Assembly: GCF_026341775.1 (NCBI RefSeq)
Contig: NZ_JAPEOB010000008.1
Coordinates: 1 to 64,000 of the forward strand
Direction: 5' to 3'
Origin: Streptomyces sp. NBC_00654
Lineage (GTDB): Bacteria; Actinomycetota; Actinomycetes; Streptomycetales; Streptomycetaceae
DNA: 64,000 nucleotides
The notes beneath the pieces are model-generated. The model searched no databases and had not been told where the DNA came from. It saw only the letters and a list, made by a program, of their open reading frames with translations. Below, piece by piece: positions 48,705-57,781 of this stretch (its first letter is position 1; each line of letters starts with the position of its first letter). A program made the position numbers and the translations under genes.

Positions 48705-49821
48705 TCAGGCGAGGTCGTCGGAGGCGTTGTCGTCCCAGCCGCCGTCGCGCTGCATGTAACCGAGCATCGAGCGGGAGTGGCGGGTCCAGCCGCCCTGGTC
48801 GGCGATGGCGATGCCGTCCTTGCCCTTCTTCCGTCCGACGGAGGCCAGGCCAATGCGCAGGGAGTGCCCGGTCCAGGCGATCGGCACCCCGGCCCGCGGC
48901 GAGATGCGCTTGATGGCGCGGGTGACGGAGTCGGGCACCCTCCCGCCGGTGACGTGGCCCCACTGGTCGATGCCGACGAACGTCGGCGTGGACGGGCCGG
49001 CTCACTGTTCGCCGTGCTCGGCGACCAGCCGGGTGCGGTACGCGATGTACGCGCGCACCGGGCGAATCTCGGCCCCGTCGGCATAGCGGATCTTCGCGTT
49101 GCGCACCGAGTGCTTGGTCTTGCCGGCAAGCACGGCGATGACCAGGCCGCGCGGGTGGAGGGTCACGTCGCCGGTCAACAGCCCGGCCGGGTCCTGGCTG
49201 CGGCTGGCGTAGTGGAAGCCGGTCAGCGTGAGCGCCTTGTCCCGGTCGCCCGCGAGGGTGTCGGGGCAGGCTCGGGCGATGGCCCGCAGGCCGTCGATAT
49301 CTCCGCCGACCGCCTGTCCGCGGCCGCGCCGCTCACCGGCCTGCAGGAGCTTGACCGCGAGGCCCTCCAGGGCGGCGCGGGCCTCGGCCTGGTCGTCGCC
49401 GGAGACTTTCGCTCCGCGCCGGTGTAGCCCGACGACGGCGGCCGCCAGGTGGGTGGAGGCCGAGGTGGGGGCGTACCCCTTGCCGCTCTGCTGGCCTCGC
49501 GCAGCATCCACGCCACGAACCGCCACCAGCGAGCCGCGGGTGGCCTCCAGTTCCGGCAGGTGGGCCTCGGCGCAGAACCGCTGCCACACCCGCCAGCTCT
49601 TGTTGTAGGTGTCGGTGGTGTTCTCCGGGGTGATCTCGGCGGCAACGGTGTCGGCCAGGTCCTCGGCCTCGGCCAGACGGCGGGCGGCGTCGGACGTCCT
49701 GGCGCTCCGCCCACCGCTCGATGAGCGCCTGGCGCTCGGCGGCCGCCGGGCCCAGCACCGCCGGGGCGCCCGCCGGTTCGGCGACGTCGCCGGCGGCCAT
49801 CGTCTCGACCGTGACCGTCAC
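48705..49821 (-). pseudogene. Tyrosine recombinase, inactivated
   Basis: A phage/plasmid-type integrase of about 370 residues when read across breaks. The N-terminal core-binding part (TYNKSWRVWQRFCAEAHLPE, then STHLAAAVVGLHRRG) and the catalytic part (ALTLTGFHYASRSQDPAGLL, with Arg; TGHSLRIGLASVGRKKGKDG with H-x-x-R; TRHSRSMLGYMQRDG with the nucleophile Tyr) are all present. Three defects are seen: a frameshift near 49700, a compensated pair of shifts near 49530, and TGA in place of TGG at 49002-49004 after EHGEQ. The GTG start at 49821 overlaps the previous stop, so it belongs to the three-gene operon upstream. Confidence 0.75.
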
Positions 49822-50153
49822 TTCGTCACCCCCTCTGTCTGGTATCCGTGGGTGGTCAGCCATTGGCCGACCACCTCCCTCTGCTGCTTGGTCTGCTCCC
49901 ACGCCTCCCGGGGGCCGCGGCCGAACATCGAGTCCTGCCCTGCCTTGATGGCGTTCTGCTGAGCCCAGCCATAGACGAACTGCGGGGTGTTGCCCTCTAG
50001 CCGTCCGTGCTGCTCCCACGCGGTGCGCTCGGCGGCCGGTGCCTCGATCAGGGCGGGGTGCCCGTCCTCGGCGGCATTCGCGGCGACGTCGTGCAGGTAG
50101 TAGGCGATCAACGTGCGGGCGGTGGCGTCGTCGTCCTCGGTCCCGTCCGTCAC
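49818..50153 (-). CDS. Small hypothetical protein, recombinase operon
   Basis: A 111-residue acidic helical protein (MTDGTEDDDATARTLIAYYL, then RTAWEQHGRLEGNTPQFVYG and REAWEQTKQQREVVGQWLTT). Its start GTG overlaps the previous stop and its stop overlaps the recombinase start, both as GTGA, so it is translationally coupled on both sides. Trp-rich helices could contact DNA or the recombinase; a directionality factor is possible. No family is recognised. Confidence 0.6.
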   Translation of the reverse strand: MTDGTEDDDATARTLIAYYLHDVAANAAEDGHPALIEAPAAERTAWEQHGRLEGNTPQFVYGWAQQNAIKAGQDSMFGRGPREAWEQTKQQREVVGQWLTTHGYQTEGVTK

Positions 50154-50635
50154 CGGGTTGCCGCCCGGACGGTCTCGTTGTCGCCCAGCTCGGTGAGGGC
50201 GAGCACCTGGGCGTGCCGCTCGGGAGTGAGCCCGAGGGGACTGTCGGCGGCGCGTTCGACGTCGCCGCGGTGCAGGCGGTGCTGTCCGTCGGCCCACTCG
50301 CGCAGCAGCGTGCGGGCCTCATCCGGGGTGATGTCCAGGGCGGCGGCCATCTCGTACCAGGTCGCACCCATCTCCATCGCCTCGCGGATCCTGCTGCCTC
50401 GCTGGACCACGATGTGGCGGTGCATGGACTCGCGCAGGGCGATGGCGGCGAGCGCGTCCACGAGGTCGCCGCGCTCGACTTCGTACGGGAAGTCCTCGCG
50501 CAGAGCGCGGGCGTGCAGCCGGTGGTCGTGCTCGGTGAGCCGCTCCATGTGCCAGGAGAGCGGGGTCGCCGGCGGGACGTCGTCGGGGCGGCGGATCGTC
50601 GCGGCCTGGAAGCGCTCGTACTCGGGGGTGCTCAC
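50150..50635 (-). CDS. HTH protein leading the recombinase operon
   Basis: A 161-residue protein with a helix-turn-helix at about residues 90-115 (GATWYEMAAALDITPDEART, then LLREWADGQHRL), preceded by helices (HRHIVVQRGSRIREAMEMGA) like those in sigma-region-4 or replication-activator proteins. It is the first gene of the operon with the small acidic protein and the recombinase. It probably regulates the operon or binds the attachment or origin site. Start GTG 50635. Confidence 0.6.
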   Translation of the reverse strand: MSTPEYERFQAATIRRPDDVPPATPLSWHMERLTEHDHRLHARALREDFPYEVERGDLVDALAAIALRESMHRHIVVQRGSRIREAMEMGATWYEMAAALDITPDEARTLLREWADGQHRLHRGDVERAADSPLGLTPERHAQVLALTELGDNETVRAATR

Positions 50636-50809
50636 TCGGTTTCCCTCCCTGTCTCCGACACCTGGGCTGACCGGGCGTCATGTCCCTTTCTATCGCGCCG
50701 TGTCCGCGATTTGCGGACACGGTCCGGAGGAATGGTTCTCGCTCCCCGGCCACCGCCGGACGGGTGAGTGCGCGCGGGAGACGCACCGGCCGGGGTGCAC
50801 CATGTCGGC

Positions 50810-51577
50810 ATGACCACTGACACGTCCGCCGCCCACCTGCCTCCCGTCGTCCGAGGGGGACGGCCACAGGACGAGGATCGGCACCACACGCCCTTCCCTT
50901 ATGCAGTCCGAGTCGCTGCTCGTGGTGATGGGGCGGCGGTCGGGCGCTTGGCCGACCAGGCGCTGGAGCACACAGAGGAGTCGGTTCGGCCAAAGGTGCG
51001 GCCTGGAAAGAACCTGATCGCGCACATCGAGACGCGTGGCGGGGTCGTCCGCACCCGCCACGGTCACACAATCTGCCGCGTCGCAGCCGACCAGCAGGAC
51101 CAAGTGATCGGCATGATCCACGTTTGCCCGCCTCTGAGCTGGATCGACGATCACCCCATGGTCATGCGCCCCGCCCTGGGCCAGACCGTCATCGAGTTGG
51201 GCATGCTCGCTGTCGATCCCGACCACCGAGGAAGGGGCATCGGCGGATCGTTGCTGGCCGCTGTGGAGGAGGACGAGCGAGCGCGCGGTGTTGAAGTGCT
51301 CTTCACGAAGGTGGCCTGGAACAACTGGTCTTCTCTGCGGTGGTATCGGAGGCGCGGGTTCACCGTCGCGGCACCCGGCGAGACGTTCCTTATCTACACC
51401 GCCTGCGGCGAGACCGGGCTCATCGACCTGAACGACGGCCACGCCTTGGCCTACAAACCCATGCAGCCGGGCGTGAGCATCCAGAAGCACTCACCGACAG
51501 GCACTTCCTTCCTCTACCTGTCGAGCCTTCCTGCGGATTCGAAGAACCGAAGGCTGCTTATCAACCAGCCCCTGTGA
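50810..51577 (+). CDS. GNAT N-acetyltransferase
   Basis: A 255-residue acetyltransferase. The GNAT fold starts at about residue 30 (YAVRVAARGDGAAVGRLADQ) and contains motif A (LGMLAVDPDHRGRGIGGSLL, about residues 122-141) and the closing element WYRRRGFTVAAPGETFLIY. The C-terminal extra 60 residues are unusual for a plain GNAT. The ATG at 50810 is preferred; GGGAG occurs upstream at some distance. The substrate is not readable. It is divergent from the HTH recombinase operon and may belong to a different source. Confidence 0.85.
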   Translation: MTTDTSAAHLPPVVRGGRPQDEDRHHTPFPYAVRVAARGDGAAVGRLADQALEHTEESVRPKVRPGKNLIAHIETRGGVVRTRHGHTICRVAADQQDQVIGMIHVCPPLSWIDDHPMVMRPALGQTVIELGMLAVDPDHRGRGIGGSLLAAVEEDERARGVEVLFTKVAWNNWSSLRWYRRRGFTVAAPGETFLIYTACGETGLIDLNDGHALAYKPMQPGVSIQKHSPTGTSFLYLSSLPADSKNRRLLINQPL

Positions 51578-51647
51578 CGCCGCCCGGACCCTTGCGCTTC
51601 GGCAGCGCACACCGGAGGGCAACGACCTGGACAGCGATCACCAGGTG

Positions 51648-51971
51648 ATGGGGCGCAGCGTCGGGCACCTGCCGGCGGGGATCGATCTGCGGTCCCCGGA
51701 GCCGGGTCCGGAGGATGTGGCGGTCTCGGCGGCAACGCCGTGGGCCGACCGCTTCGACAACCGGCATGTCCGCTACACGACGAAGCGGCTCAAGAGCAAC
51801 GAACAACGAGTGGCGCGGGCCTGGGCCGAGAACAGCGAACTCAACTGGGGTCAGGCCCCCCTCGTGGTGGACATGGACGTCGAGATGGGCAGCCGTGTAC
51901 GGCGCAAGCTTCTCCGCGCGGGCGGCGAGATCGTGCGCTGTACCGAGGCGCGGATCCTCGGGGAGAGCTGA
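51648..51971 (+). CDS. Small hypothetical protein
   Basis: A 107-residue protein, MGRSVGHLPAGIDLRSPEPG, then a basic helical part (ADRFDNRHVRYTTKRLKSNE, RVARAWAENSELNWGQAPLV). Codon bias is good. The last 120 bases lie antisense over the end of the minus-strand membrane protein gene, so one of the two ends may be wrong. No family is recognised. Confidence 0.45.
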   Translation: MGRSVGHLPAGIDLRSPEPGPEDVAVSAATPWADRFDNRHVRYTTKRLKSNEQRVARAWAENSELNWGQAPLVVDMDVEMGSRVRRKLLRAGGEIVRCTEARILGES

Positions 51972-52429
51972 TGGCGAGGCGCGACAGGTCTCAGGAACCG
52001 CTGCTGAGTCTGCGTTCCGTGGTGGTGGAGGGTGGTGTCGTCGGTGACGGCCCGCAGCGCGCACGCGGCGTCGGCGGCGGTCTGGGCGGCCGGGGCGAGG
52101 GTAGGCAGCAGGATGGCGAGCCGCATGAGGGGTGCGGTAATCGCGGCCCTGGTGGTGTGACTCTCGGCCCGTTCGGTGGTCCAGTCCTCGCCGCGCAGCC
52201 GCCGCTCCTCCCGGAGGTACATGGTGCGGCGGTGGTCGGCGAGCGCGGTCGCCAGGCCGGTCACGGCGTCCAGGGCCTCGGTGCGGCGGGCGGCGGCCTC
52301 GGTGGCGGCGCGCTGGGACCGCTGGGTGAGGTGGGCGAGGGTGCCGGTGAGGAGCGCTCCGGCGAGGGTGCCGAGGACGGCGATGAGCGCGGTGAGCATG
52401 GCGGAGCTCCATGTCTCGTGACGGGTCAT
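51851..52429 (-). CDS. Single-pass membrane protein, coupled to upstream gene
   Basis: A 192-residue protein: one membrane helix (MLTALIAVLGTLAGALLTGT, about residues 11-30), then a charged helical coil (LTQRSQRAATEAAARRTEAL) and an Arg-rich tail. The start ATG overlaps the previous stop as ATGA. The tail after about residue 135 has weak coding character and overlaps the plus-strand gene, so the true end may be earlier through a frameshift. With the DUF3307-like gene it forms a coupled two-gene unit of membrane proteins. The function is unknown. Confidence 0.55.
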   Translation of the reverse strand: MTRHETWSSAMLTALIAVLGTLAGALLTGTLAHLTQRSQRAATEAAARRTEALDAVTGLATALADHRRTMYLREERRLRGEDWTTERAESHTTRAAITAPLMRLAILLPTLAPAAQTAADAACALRAVTDDTTLHHHGTQTQQRFLRPVAPRHQLSPRIRASVQRTISPPARRSLRRTRLPISTSMSTTRGA

Positions 52430-52935
52430 CGGGTGGTGGCCTTGGTGGTGGCGATGAGGGCGGCGACCGTTTCCCATCCGTGGTACCAAGCGGAGTCGAG
52501 CTGGAACGCACCGTTCATTCCGTGCGAGGCCAGCTGGTAGAAACCGCCCTTGCCGGTCCTGGTGGCGATCTTCTCCAGCAAACCCTCGCCGGGAACCCTG
52601 CGGTCCGCGGCGTAGTGCGTGCCGAACGAGAGGGCGAGCGCGGCTGCGGCGGCGGCCGGGTGGACCCGGATGCCGAGCGCGCGGGCCCCGGCCCCGGCCA
52701 CGATCGCCTGCGTGGCCGTATAGGTCAGGCAATGGGTCAGGCACGCCTTGCGGCCATCGGCCGTGCCATGCGTCGTCTTCTCTTTCATGGCCGGGTCCTC
52801 GTAGGTGACCGGGTGGTCATCCGAGGCGCCCTTCACGCGGGCGCAGAAATCGTCCTGGATCCAAAAATCTCCGAGGGCGCTGGCGGCGCGGGTCAGTCCG
52901 AGCAGGGCGGCGAAGGTGGCGGGACGATGCGTCAT
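52426..52935 (-). CDS. DUF3307-like membrane protein
   Basis: A 169-residue protein, MTHRPATFAALLGLTRAASA followed by LGDFWIQDDFCARVKGASDD, a pattern that resembles DUF3307 proteins (an LGDF-x-Q motif, then a His/Cys-rich helix ACLTHCLTYTATQAIVAGAG). Three to four hydrophobic helices are likely. The Cys, His and Asp residues inside the membrane suggest metal binding or an enzyme such as a prenyl- or phosphate-transfer protein, without proof. It is coupled to the next gene by ATGA. Plasmid-borne homologues are known to me in general terms only. Confidence 0.5.
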   Translation of the reverse strand: MTHRPATFAALLGLTRAASALGDFWIQDDFCARVKGASDDHPVTYEDPAMKEKTTHGTADGRKACLTHCLTYTATQAIVAGAGARALGIRVHPAAAAAALALSFGTHYAADRRVPGEGLLEKIATRTGKGGFYQLASHGMNGAFQLDSAWYHGWETVAALIATTKATTR

Positions 52936-53584
52936 GCTGGGTCTCTCCTGATCTCGATGGGTGAGGGAGCGGGCGGCCGGCCTTTGTCGGTGCTGCGGCC
53001 GCCCGGGTTGTGCGGGCCCCGTCCCGGCCTGTGTGGTCGGGACGGGGCCGGTTCACGCGGCGAGCCGGTGGGTCATGAGGCTGCTGGGGTGCGTGGGCGT
53101 GCCGTCGAAGCACTCCAGGCAGCAGCCGAGTTCTTTCGAAACTGGCGCAGAGCACTTGTTCCGTGGCTGTCGTATTCCTGTGGCCACGGTCCCGGTGGCT
53201 TTGTTCACGACTCGCGTCAGCAGTTGTTCACCGTTGCGGAAGGCACCTGCACGGCGGCGATGTCGATGTTCACGGCTTTGAGCAGCAACACGGACCACGG
53301 GTCTGGCACCCGGCAAGGTGCCGCCACGGCGGACCACCTGCCCCGTAGCCAGCGCTTTTCCAGCCCCTCAGGAAGCGGCAGACGACCGACCTCGCCTACG
53401 CCCCCGGGCTGCTGCTCAAAGCCGTGAGCGTTCGACGCGGGCCAGCCTCCCCAGTGCCTCCCGAACCGCTGTCAGAACGCTGCTCACTGTCGTGTACGAA
53501 GCCAGTCCCGGCGATGGTTCGCTGAACTGCTGTGTGTGAGGGAGCGGATTGGGGCCCTGAGACCTTGGGGCATAGGTTGACGGC
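52936..53584. other. Intergenic stretch, no convincing gene
   Basis: Open frames on both strands without coding bias. It contains the start region of the MurJ gene and the promoter of the DUF3307-like operon. Confidence 0.5.
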
Positions 53585-55267
53585 ATGGTGGAGGGGGCGA
53601 ACTCCGCGGCGCAGACCATGCCGCAGGAGCAGCAGACAAGGGGGCGGCATGCCGCCCGGCGGAAGAAGGACAAGGGCGGGCTGGCTCGTTCGTCCTTGTT
53701 GATGGCTGTTGGCACGGTGGTGTCACGGGCGACGGGACTGATCCGCCAAGTGCTGCAGGCCGCAGCGCTGGGTACGGGCTTGCTGGCCAGTACGTACAAC
53801 ACGGCGAACACCGTGCCGACGAGCCTGTACACGCTGCTGATCGGTGGCGCGCTCAACGCCGTGCTGGTGCCGCAGCTGGTCCGAGCCAGGGCAACGCAGC
53901 CTGATGGCGGACGCGCTTACGAGCAGCGTCTGGTCACGCTCGTGGTCTGTGTACTGGGTGTGGGGACGGCGCTGGCGGTGTGGGCGGCGCCGCAGATCGT
54001 GGGCCTGTACATGCGGGACACCCCGGACAGTCATGAGGCGTTCGAGCTCACGGTGACGTTCGCGCGGTTCCTGTTGCCGCAGATCTTCTTCTACGGGCTC
54101 TTCAGCATCTACGGGCAGGTGCTGAACGCGCGTGAGAAGTTCGGCGCGATGATGTGGACCCCAGTGCTGAACAATGTGGTGCTGGTTGGCATGTTCGCCG
54201 CCTATCTGGGGCTGATGACGGTTCCCGGCCGGGTGGAGGACATCACCGCCGACCAGGTGCAGTTGCTGGGGATCGGGACGACGGCAGGTATCGCCGTGCA
54301 GGCCTTGGCGCTGATCCCGTTCGCGCGCGCGGCCGGGTTCCGGTTCCGCCCGCGGTTCGACTGGCGGGGCTCCGGCTTGGGCAGGAGTGTCCACGCGGCA
54401 AAGTGGACGCTGCTGTTCGTCCTGGCCAACCAGGTCTCCCTTACGGTGGTCACGAACTACGCCAACGCCGCTGACCAGGAACTGCCGCAGGCCGGCGCGG
54501 GCTACTCGGCCTACACGTACGCGCAGACCATCTGGATGCTGCCGCAGTCGATCGTGACGGTGTCCCTGGTGACGGCGTTGCTGCCGCGGATGAGCCGGGC
54601 TGTCGCTGAGGGGCGTATCCCGGATCTACGCGCGGACCTGTCCCGGGTGCTGCGGATCAGCGGCGTGGTCATTGTGCCCGCTGCGTTCCTCTTCCTCGCT
54701 CTGGGGCCGCAGATCGCCTCGCTGTTGTTCGCCCACGGGGCGGCGGATGCCGATTCGGTGCGACCGCTGGGGTACATGCTGCAGGCGTTCGGCCTCGGGC
54801 TCATCCCGTTCTCTGCCCAGTACCTTCTGCTGCGCGGCTTCTACGCGTTCGAGGACACGCGCACTCCGTTCTTCATGGCGGCTTGGATCGCGGGCGTGAA
54901 CATCGCCCTGGCCACCGCCTGTCATCTACTCCTGCCCGCCCGCTGGGCGGTCGTCGGCATGGCCGGCGCCTACACCCTCTCCTACGTGGCCGGTCTCGCA
55001 CTCACCGCGCATCTGCTGCGCAGGAGGCTTGGGGGTCGCATCGACGACGGCGGCCTGGGCCGCACCTACGTGAAGCTGTTCTGCGCTGCGGGCCCGGCTG
55101 CTGGGCTGGGCTGGGCTGCAGCGCGTGCGTGTGCGGGCATGGGAAGTGGAACGTGGCCCACGGCCGTCGCACTGGCTACCGGGGCGCTGGCAACAGCCGT
55201 GGGATACCTCCTTCTCGCGCGGCTGATGAAGGTCAACGAGTTGCGTCGTCTGCCCGGGATGCGCTGA
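53585..55267 (+). CDS. murJ: MurJ/MviN-type lipid II flippase
   Basis: A 560-residue membrane protein of the MOP superfamily with about 14 helices. Family signatures are clear: SSLLMAVGTVVSRATGLIRQ at the start, FARFLLPQIFFYGLFSIYGQ, VLNAREKFGAMMWTPVLNN and FGLGLIPFSAQYLLLRGFYA near the end. It moves lipid-linked peptidoglycan precursors across the membrane. The N-terminus is long and basic (RGRHAARRKKDKGG) compared with core MurJ. The rest of the neighbourhood is accessory, so this is probably an additional copy, perhaps giving tolerance to inhibitors or serving a specialised polymer. The symbol is used for the family; the start is ATG 53585. Confidence 0.8.
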   Translation: MVEGANSAAQTMPQEQQTRGRHAARRKKDKGGLARSSLLMAVGTVVSRATGLIRQVLQAAALGTGLLASTYNTANTVPTSLYTLLIGGALNAVLVPQLVRARATQPDGGRAYEQRLVTLVVCVLGVGTALAVWAAPQIVGLYMRDTPDSHEAFELTVTFARFLLPQIFFYGLFSIYGQVLNAREKFGAMMWTPVLNNVVLVGMFAAYLGLMTVPGRVEDITADQVQLLGIGTTAGIAVQALALIPFARAAGFRFRPRFDWRGSGLGRSVHAAKWTLLFVLANQVSLTVVTNYANAADQELPQAGAGYSAYTYAQTIWMLPQSIVTVSLVTALLPRMSRAVAEGRIPDLRADLSRVLRISGVVIVPAAFLFLALGPQIASLLFAHGAADADSVRPLGYMLQAFGLGLIPFSAQYLLLRGFYAFEDTRTPFFMAAWIAGVNIALATACHLLLPARWAVVGMAGAYTLSYVAGLALTAHLLRRRLGGRIDDGGLGRTYVKLFCAAGPAAGLGWAAARACAGMGSGTWPTAVALATGALATAVGYLLLARLMKVNELRRLPGMR

Positions 55268-55297
55268 GTCCAGGAAGACGAGGCAAGGAGGCGTGCT

Positions 55298-55506
55298 TCA
55301 GGGACGGTCCTGCGTGCGGCTGGCGATGTAGTCGAGCCAGTCCCTCTTGGCGTATCCGGTCCAGCGAGTGGAGTTGCTGATGCTAGTGCTGGTGAAGTCG
55401 GCGAGAACTGATGCTGGCAGGTCGGTGGCAAGCGCGAGACGGGCACTGTTCCGGCTGGCGAGGGGCGCAATGCCGTGTCGACGGAGCTTCAGCTTGTCAT
55501 TTATCC
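55298..55506 (-). pseudogene. C-terminal fragment of a recombinase
   Basis: On the minus strand the sequence reads NDKLKLRRHGIAPLASRNSA, RLALATDLPASVLADFTSTS, STRWTGYAKRDWLDYIASRT and stops at 55298. It resembles the end of Streptomyces tyrosine recombinases, with a likely nucleophile in GYAKRDW. The N-terminal part is replaced by the NF041680-type transposase region. It is a remnant. Confidence 0.6.
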
Positions 55507-56667
55507 AGTTCGACGCGGTTTCGTGCCGACCTTGTGGTGGGTGGGACGGCTGAACGCCTCACCGGTGGCGAGCACTCTGCCGACGTCATGACGGGTGGCT
55601 GGGCGGCGGTTCTTCGAACCCGGTGGCCGACCTGGTCCGGGTCGGGACGGTTTAGGTGCACCGGCTGGAAAACCGGTCCTCGCGTGCAGGTTCCTGAACC
55701 CCCTGCGGACGCGGGCTGGTGTGAGTTTGTTCGGCTCAGCCGGCTTCTCCCAGGGCCGCCGCAGGTCTGTGGCCAGCGGGCGGGCCAGCCGGAGCTGGGC
55801 ATGAACAGCGATCACCAACCATGTCCACCGGTCGGCCGCTTCCGAACTGCTAAGCCGGGGCTTGGTCCACCCGAGCGTCTGCTTGAACAGACGAAACGTG
55901 TGCTCCACGTCGAAGCGACGCAGGAACGACTGCCAGCAGCGGTCGGCATCCGCCTCGGTGGCGCCGGTGCCCGACCACCACAGCCATACCGGCTTGTTCA
56001 CCCCGCCGCTGGGCAGCTTCTCCACGACCAGGCGGACGACGGTGCCCTCGATGATGGGCAGCGGGCCGTCGTAGCCGATCCAGGCCGCCCGGCGGGTGAG
56101 CCTGGGGTGCAGCCGGTCCCAGGCTCGCGCGGTCGCCTTCCCATAGAGCCGGGTGTCCGTGGTCGTCACGGCCTGCTCGGTGCCCCAAGAGGCCGGGGCG
56201 CCGAAGACAAACTCGCCGCCGTGCTTGGTCGGCCGGCCGCCCTTGGGGTCGTAGACCCGCGGCGGTGTCGGCCGTCGCATCACGCGATCGGACCGGAGCC
56301 GGCCGAGGATCTCGACAGGCAGTCCGTCCAGCAGGTGGGCGATGCGCGGGGCGTCGTATCCGGCGTCCAGCACGACCGGGACCTCCGGGTCGCCCGGTTT
56401 CCACTGGCCGGCCGCGACGAGCCGCTCGACGTCGATCCGCCCCTGGTTGAGCCCGCCGTACAGAGCTCCGTGACCACGACGGTGTTCGGGCGCGAGCGCG
56501 AGATCGACCAGCGTCCGCACCGGCCCGTCCGTGCACAACAGCGCGTCGCATAACTCGAACAACGCATCGCCCCGCGCGGTCATGCACGCGTACAACTCCG
56601 ACCGGAAGTGTGACACTTCCGCGAACGCATCCCGCAGGACACCCTGATGCACCAAACTCACGACCAC
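55501..56667 (-). mobile_element. NF041680-type transposase with internal deletion
   Basis: Reads as a DDE-type transposase of the group with C-terminus RPWEKPAEPNKLTPARVRRG and GRPPGSKNRRPATRHDVGR. Visible parts are FRSELYACMTARGDALFELC, GPVRTLVDLALAPEHRRGHG, VPVVLDAGYDAPRIAHLLDG (an Asp), and RCWQSFLRRFDVEHTFRLFK with the Glu. Between GRIDVERL and VAAGQWKPGD (near 56421) about 100 residues are missing compared with the family, including the first catalytic Asp block. The frame stays open, so the deletion was a multiple of three, but the enzyme should be dead. Confidence 0.7.
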
Positions 56668-56705
56668 GGCCTTCGCGCTGATCCACTCTGTGACGGAGCA
56701 CAGGA

Positions 56706-57336
56706 TCAGATCGTCTCGTGCGTCACGCGCATCTCCAGGTCGTCGGGGAAGTCCCGGCGGAGCTGGTGGGCTATCTGCTCCGGGCTCCAGCGCCGTTCCA
56801 GACGCTCCTGAATGTAGTCCCGCAGCCGTGGGCACCGGCCGATCTTCCCGGGCTTGGGACGGGGTCGGCGGGCAGCCGCGCGAGACTCGGCGGCGTGGGG
56901 CCGATAGGTCCACTCGGTGCCGCGCCAGAGAGCGCCGTTGCGGCGTATCTCCCGGCTGACCGTGGAGGGGCTGCGGCCCAGCTCGGCGGCGATCGTGCGG
57001 ATGGACGCTCTCTCCCGTAGCCGGTCCGCGATGTCTAGGCGCTCTTGCTCGCCGAGGTATCGGCCGGACGAAACAGAGACGGCCGCCCGTTGCGAACGAA
57101 CGGGCGGCTCGACTCTGCCGCTGTTGAGCAGGCGACCGTTGCGCCACCCGCGAGCAGTCCGCGGGTGGACGCCTACACGCTGGGACGCCTCTTTGTTGCT
57201 GTAGCCCTGTTGCACAAGCCGGAAGTATTCCTCCCGCTCAGCGTGGAGCTTCTTGCGCCCTTGTGGCGCCCGGACCTTCCGAACCTCGAACTCCATCGCA
57301 TCCCCTGAGCTGGGGTGTTGCGACGACCACTAGAAC
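56706..57336 (-). mobile_element. IS30-family remnant, N-terminal third
   Basis: From ATG 57296 a 196-residue piece reads MEFEVRKVRAPQGRKKLHAE, two HTH segments (FRLVQQGYSNKEASQRVGVH and SIRTIAAELGRSPSTVSREI) and the IS30 signature RRWSPEQIAHQLRRDFPDDL, then stops at THETI. The DDE core is gone. Near 57314-57336 stands an IS30-like end (GGTGTTGCGACGACCACTAG) close to that of the intact element at 28401. It abuts the NF041680-type element directly. Confidence 0.75.
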
Positions 57337-57544
57337 GGAAGCCTGTCACGCGGGGCGTTCACGAAACATCTGTGATCGGAACAGCGCTGGGCTCACGGCG
57401 AGCACCTGTACGCGGTCGTCGACGAGCAGCGCTCCCCGGCATAGTGCTGCCCGTTCGACCAGCGGAACAGAGGACTCACGACAATGAGCGCAAGGAGTCG
57501 GCCGGCCGGGGAGGTCTGAGGACCGGCCGACTGCGGCAGCAGAA
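57337..57544. other. Intergenic stretch with terminator
   Basis: No gene. It holds the terminator at 57496-57532 that ends the regulator operon. Confidence 0.5.
57496..57532 (-). terminator. Stem-loop terminator after the DUF397 gene
   Basis: AGTCGGCCGG (57496-57505) pairs with 57523-57532 perfectly around 17 bases, 13 bases after the stop codon of the minus-strand gene. Confidence 0.6.
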
Positions 57545-57781
57545 TCAGCGGCGGCGGAGTTCGCCATTCTGGATGCCGCTGACGAAGGCGTCGTATTCGG
57601 AGTCGGTGAACAGGTGCGGGGCCTTGTTGGGGTTCTTGGAATCACGCAGGGCCACGATGCCTTGGCCGAGGAAGGCGACCTGGACGCAGTTGGTGCCGCC
57701 GCTGCTGGCGCTGCTGGTCAGCCACTGGGCGTCACGCAGCTGGGACTCTACCCACGCCGGGTCGAGTTCGTTCTTGTTCAT
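57545..57781 (-). CDS. DUF397 protein
   Basis: A 78-residue protein, MNKNELDPAWVESQLRDAQW, then LTSSASSGGTNCVQVAFLGQ and VALRDSKNPNKAPHLFTDSE. This is the typical DUF397 pattern (W-x-S/T-S-S-S-x-G-x-x-C-V-x-V...DSK-x-P). These proteins accompany XRE-DUF5753 regulators in Streptomyces (WhiJ-like modules) and may modulate them. The start ATG overlaps the previous stop as ATGA. Translational coupling is therefore likely. Confidence 0.95.
   Translation of the reverse strand: MNKNELDPAWVESQLRDAQWLTSSASSGGTNCVQVAFLGQGIVALRDSKNPNKAPHLFTDSEYDAFVSGIQNGELRRR

Noticed and set aside
53053..53337. A 94-codon minus-strand frame before MurJ
   Set aside because: No start signal, no coding bias, and it ends across the likely MurJ upstream region.
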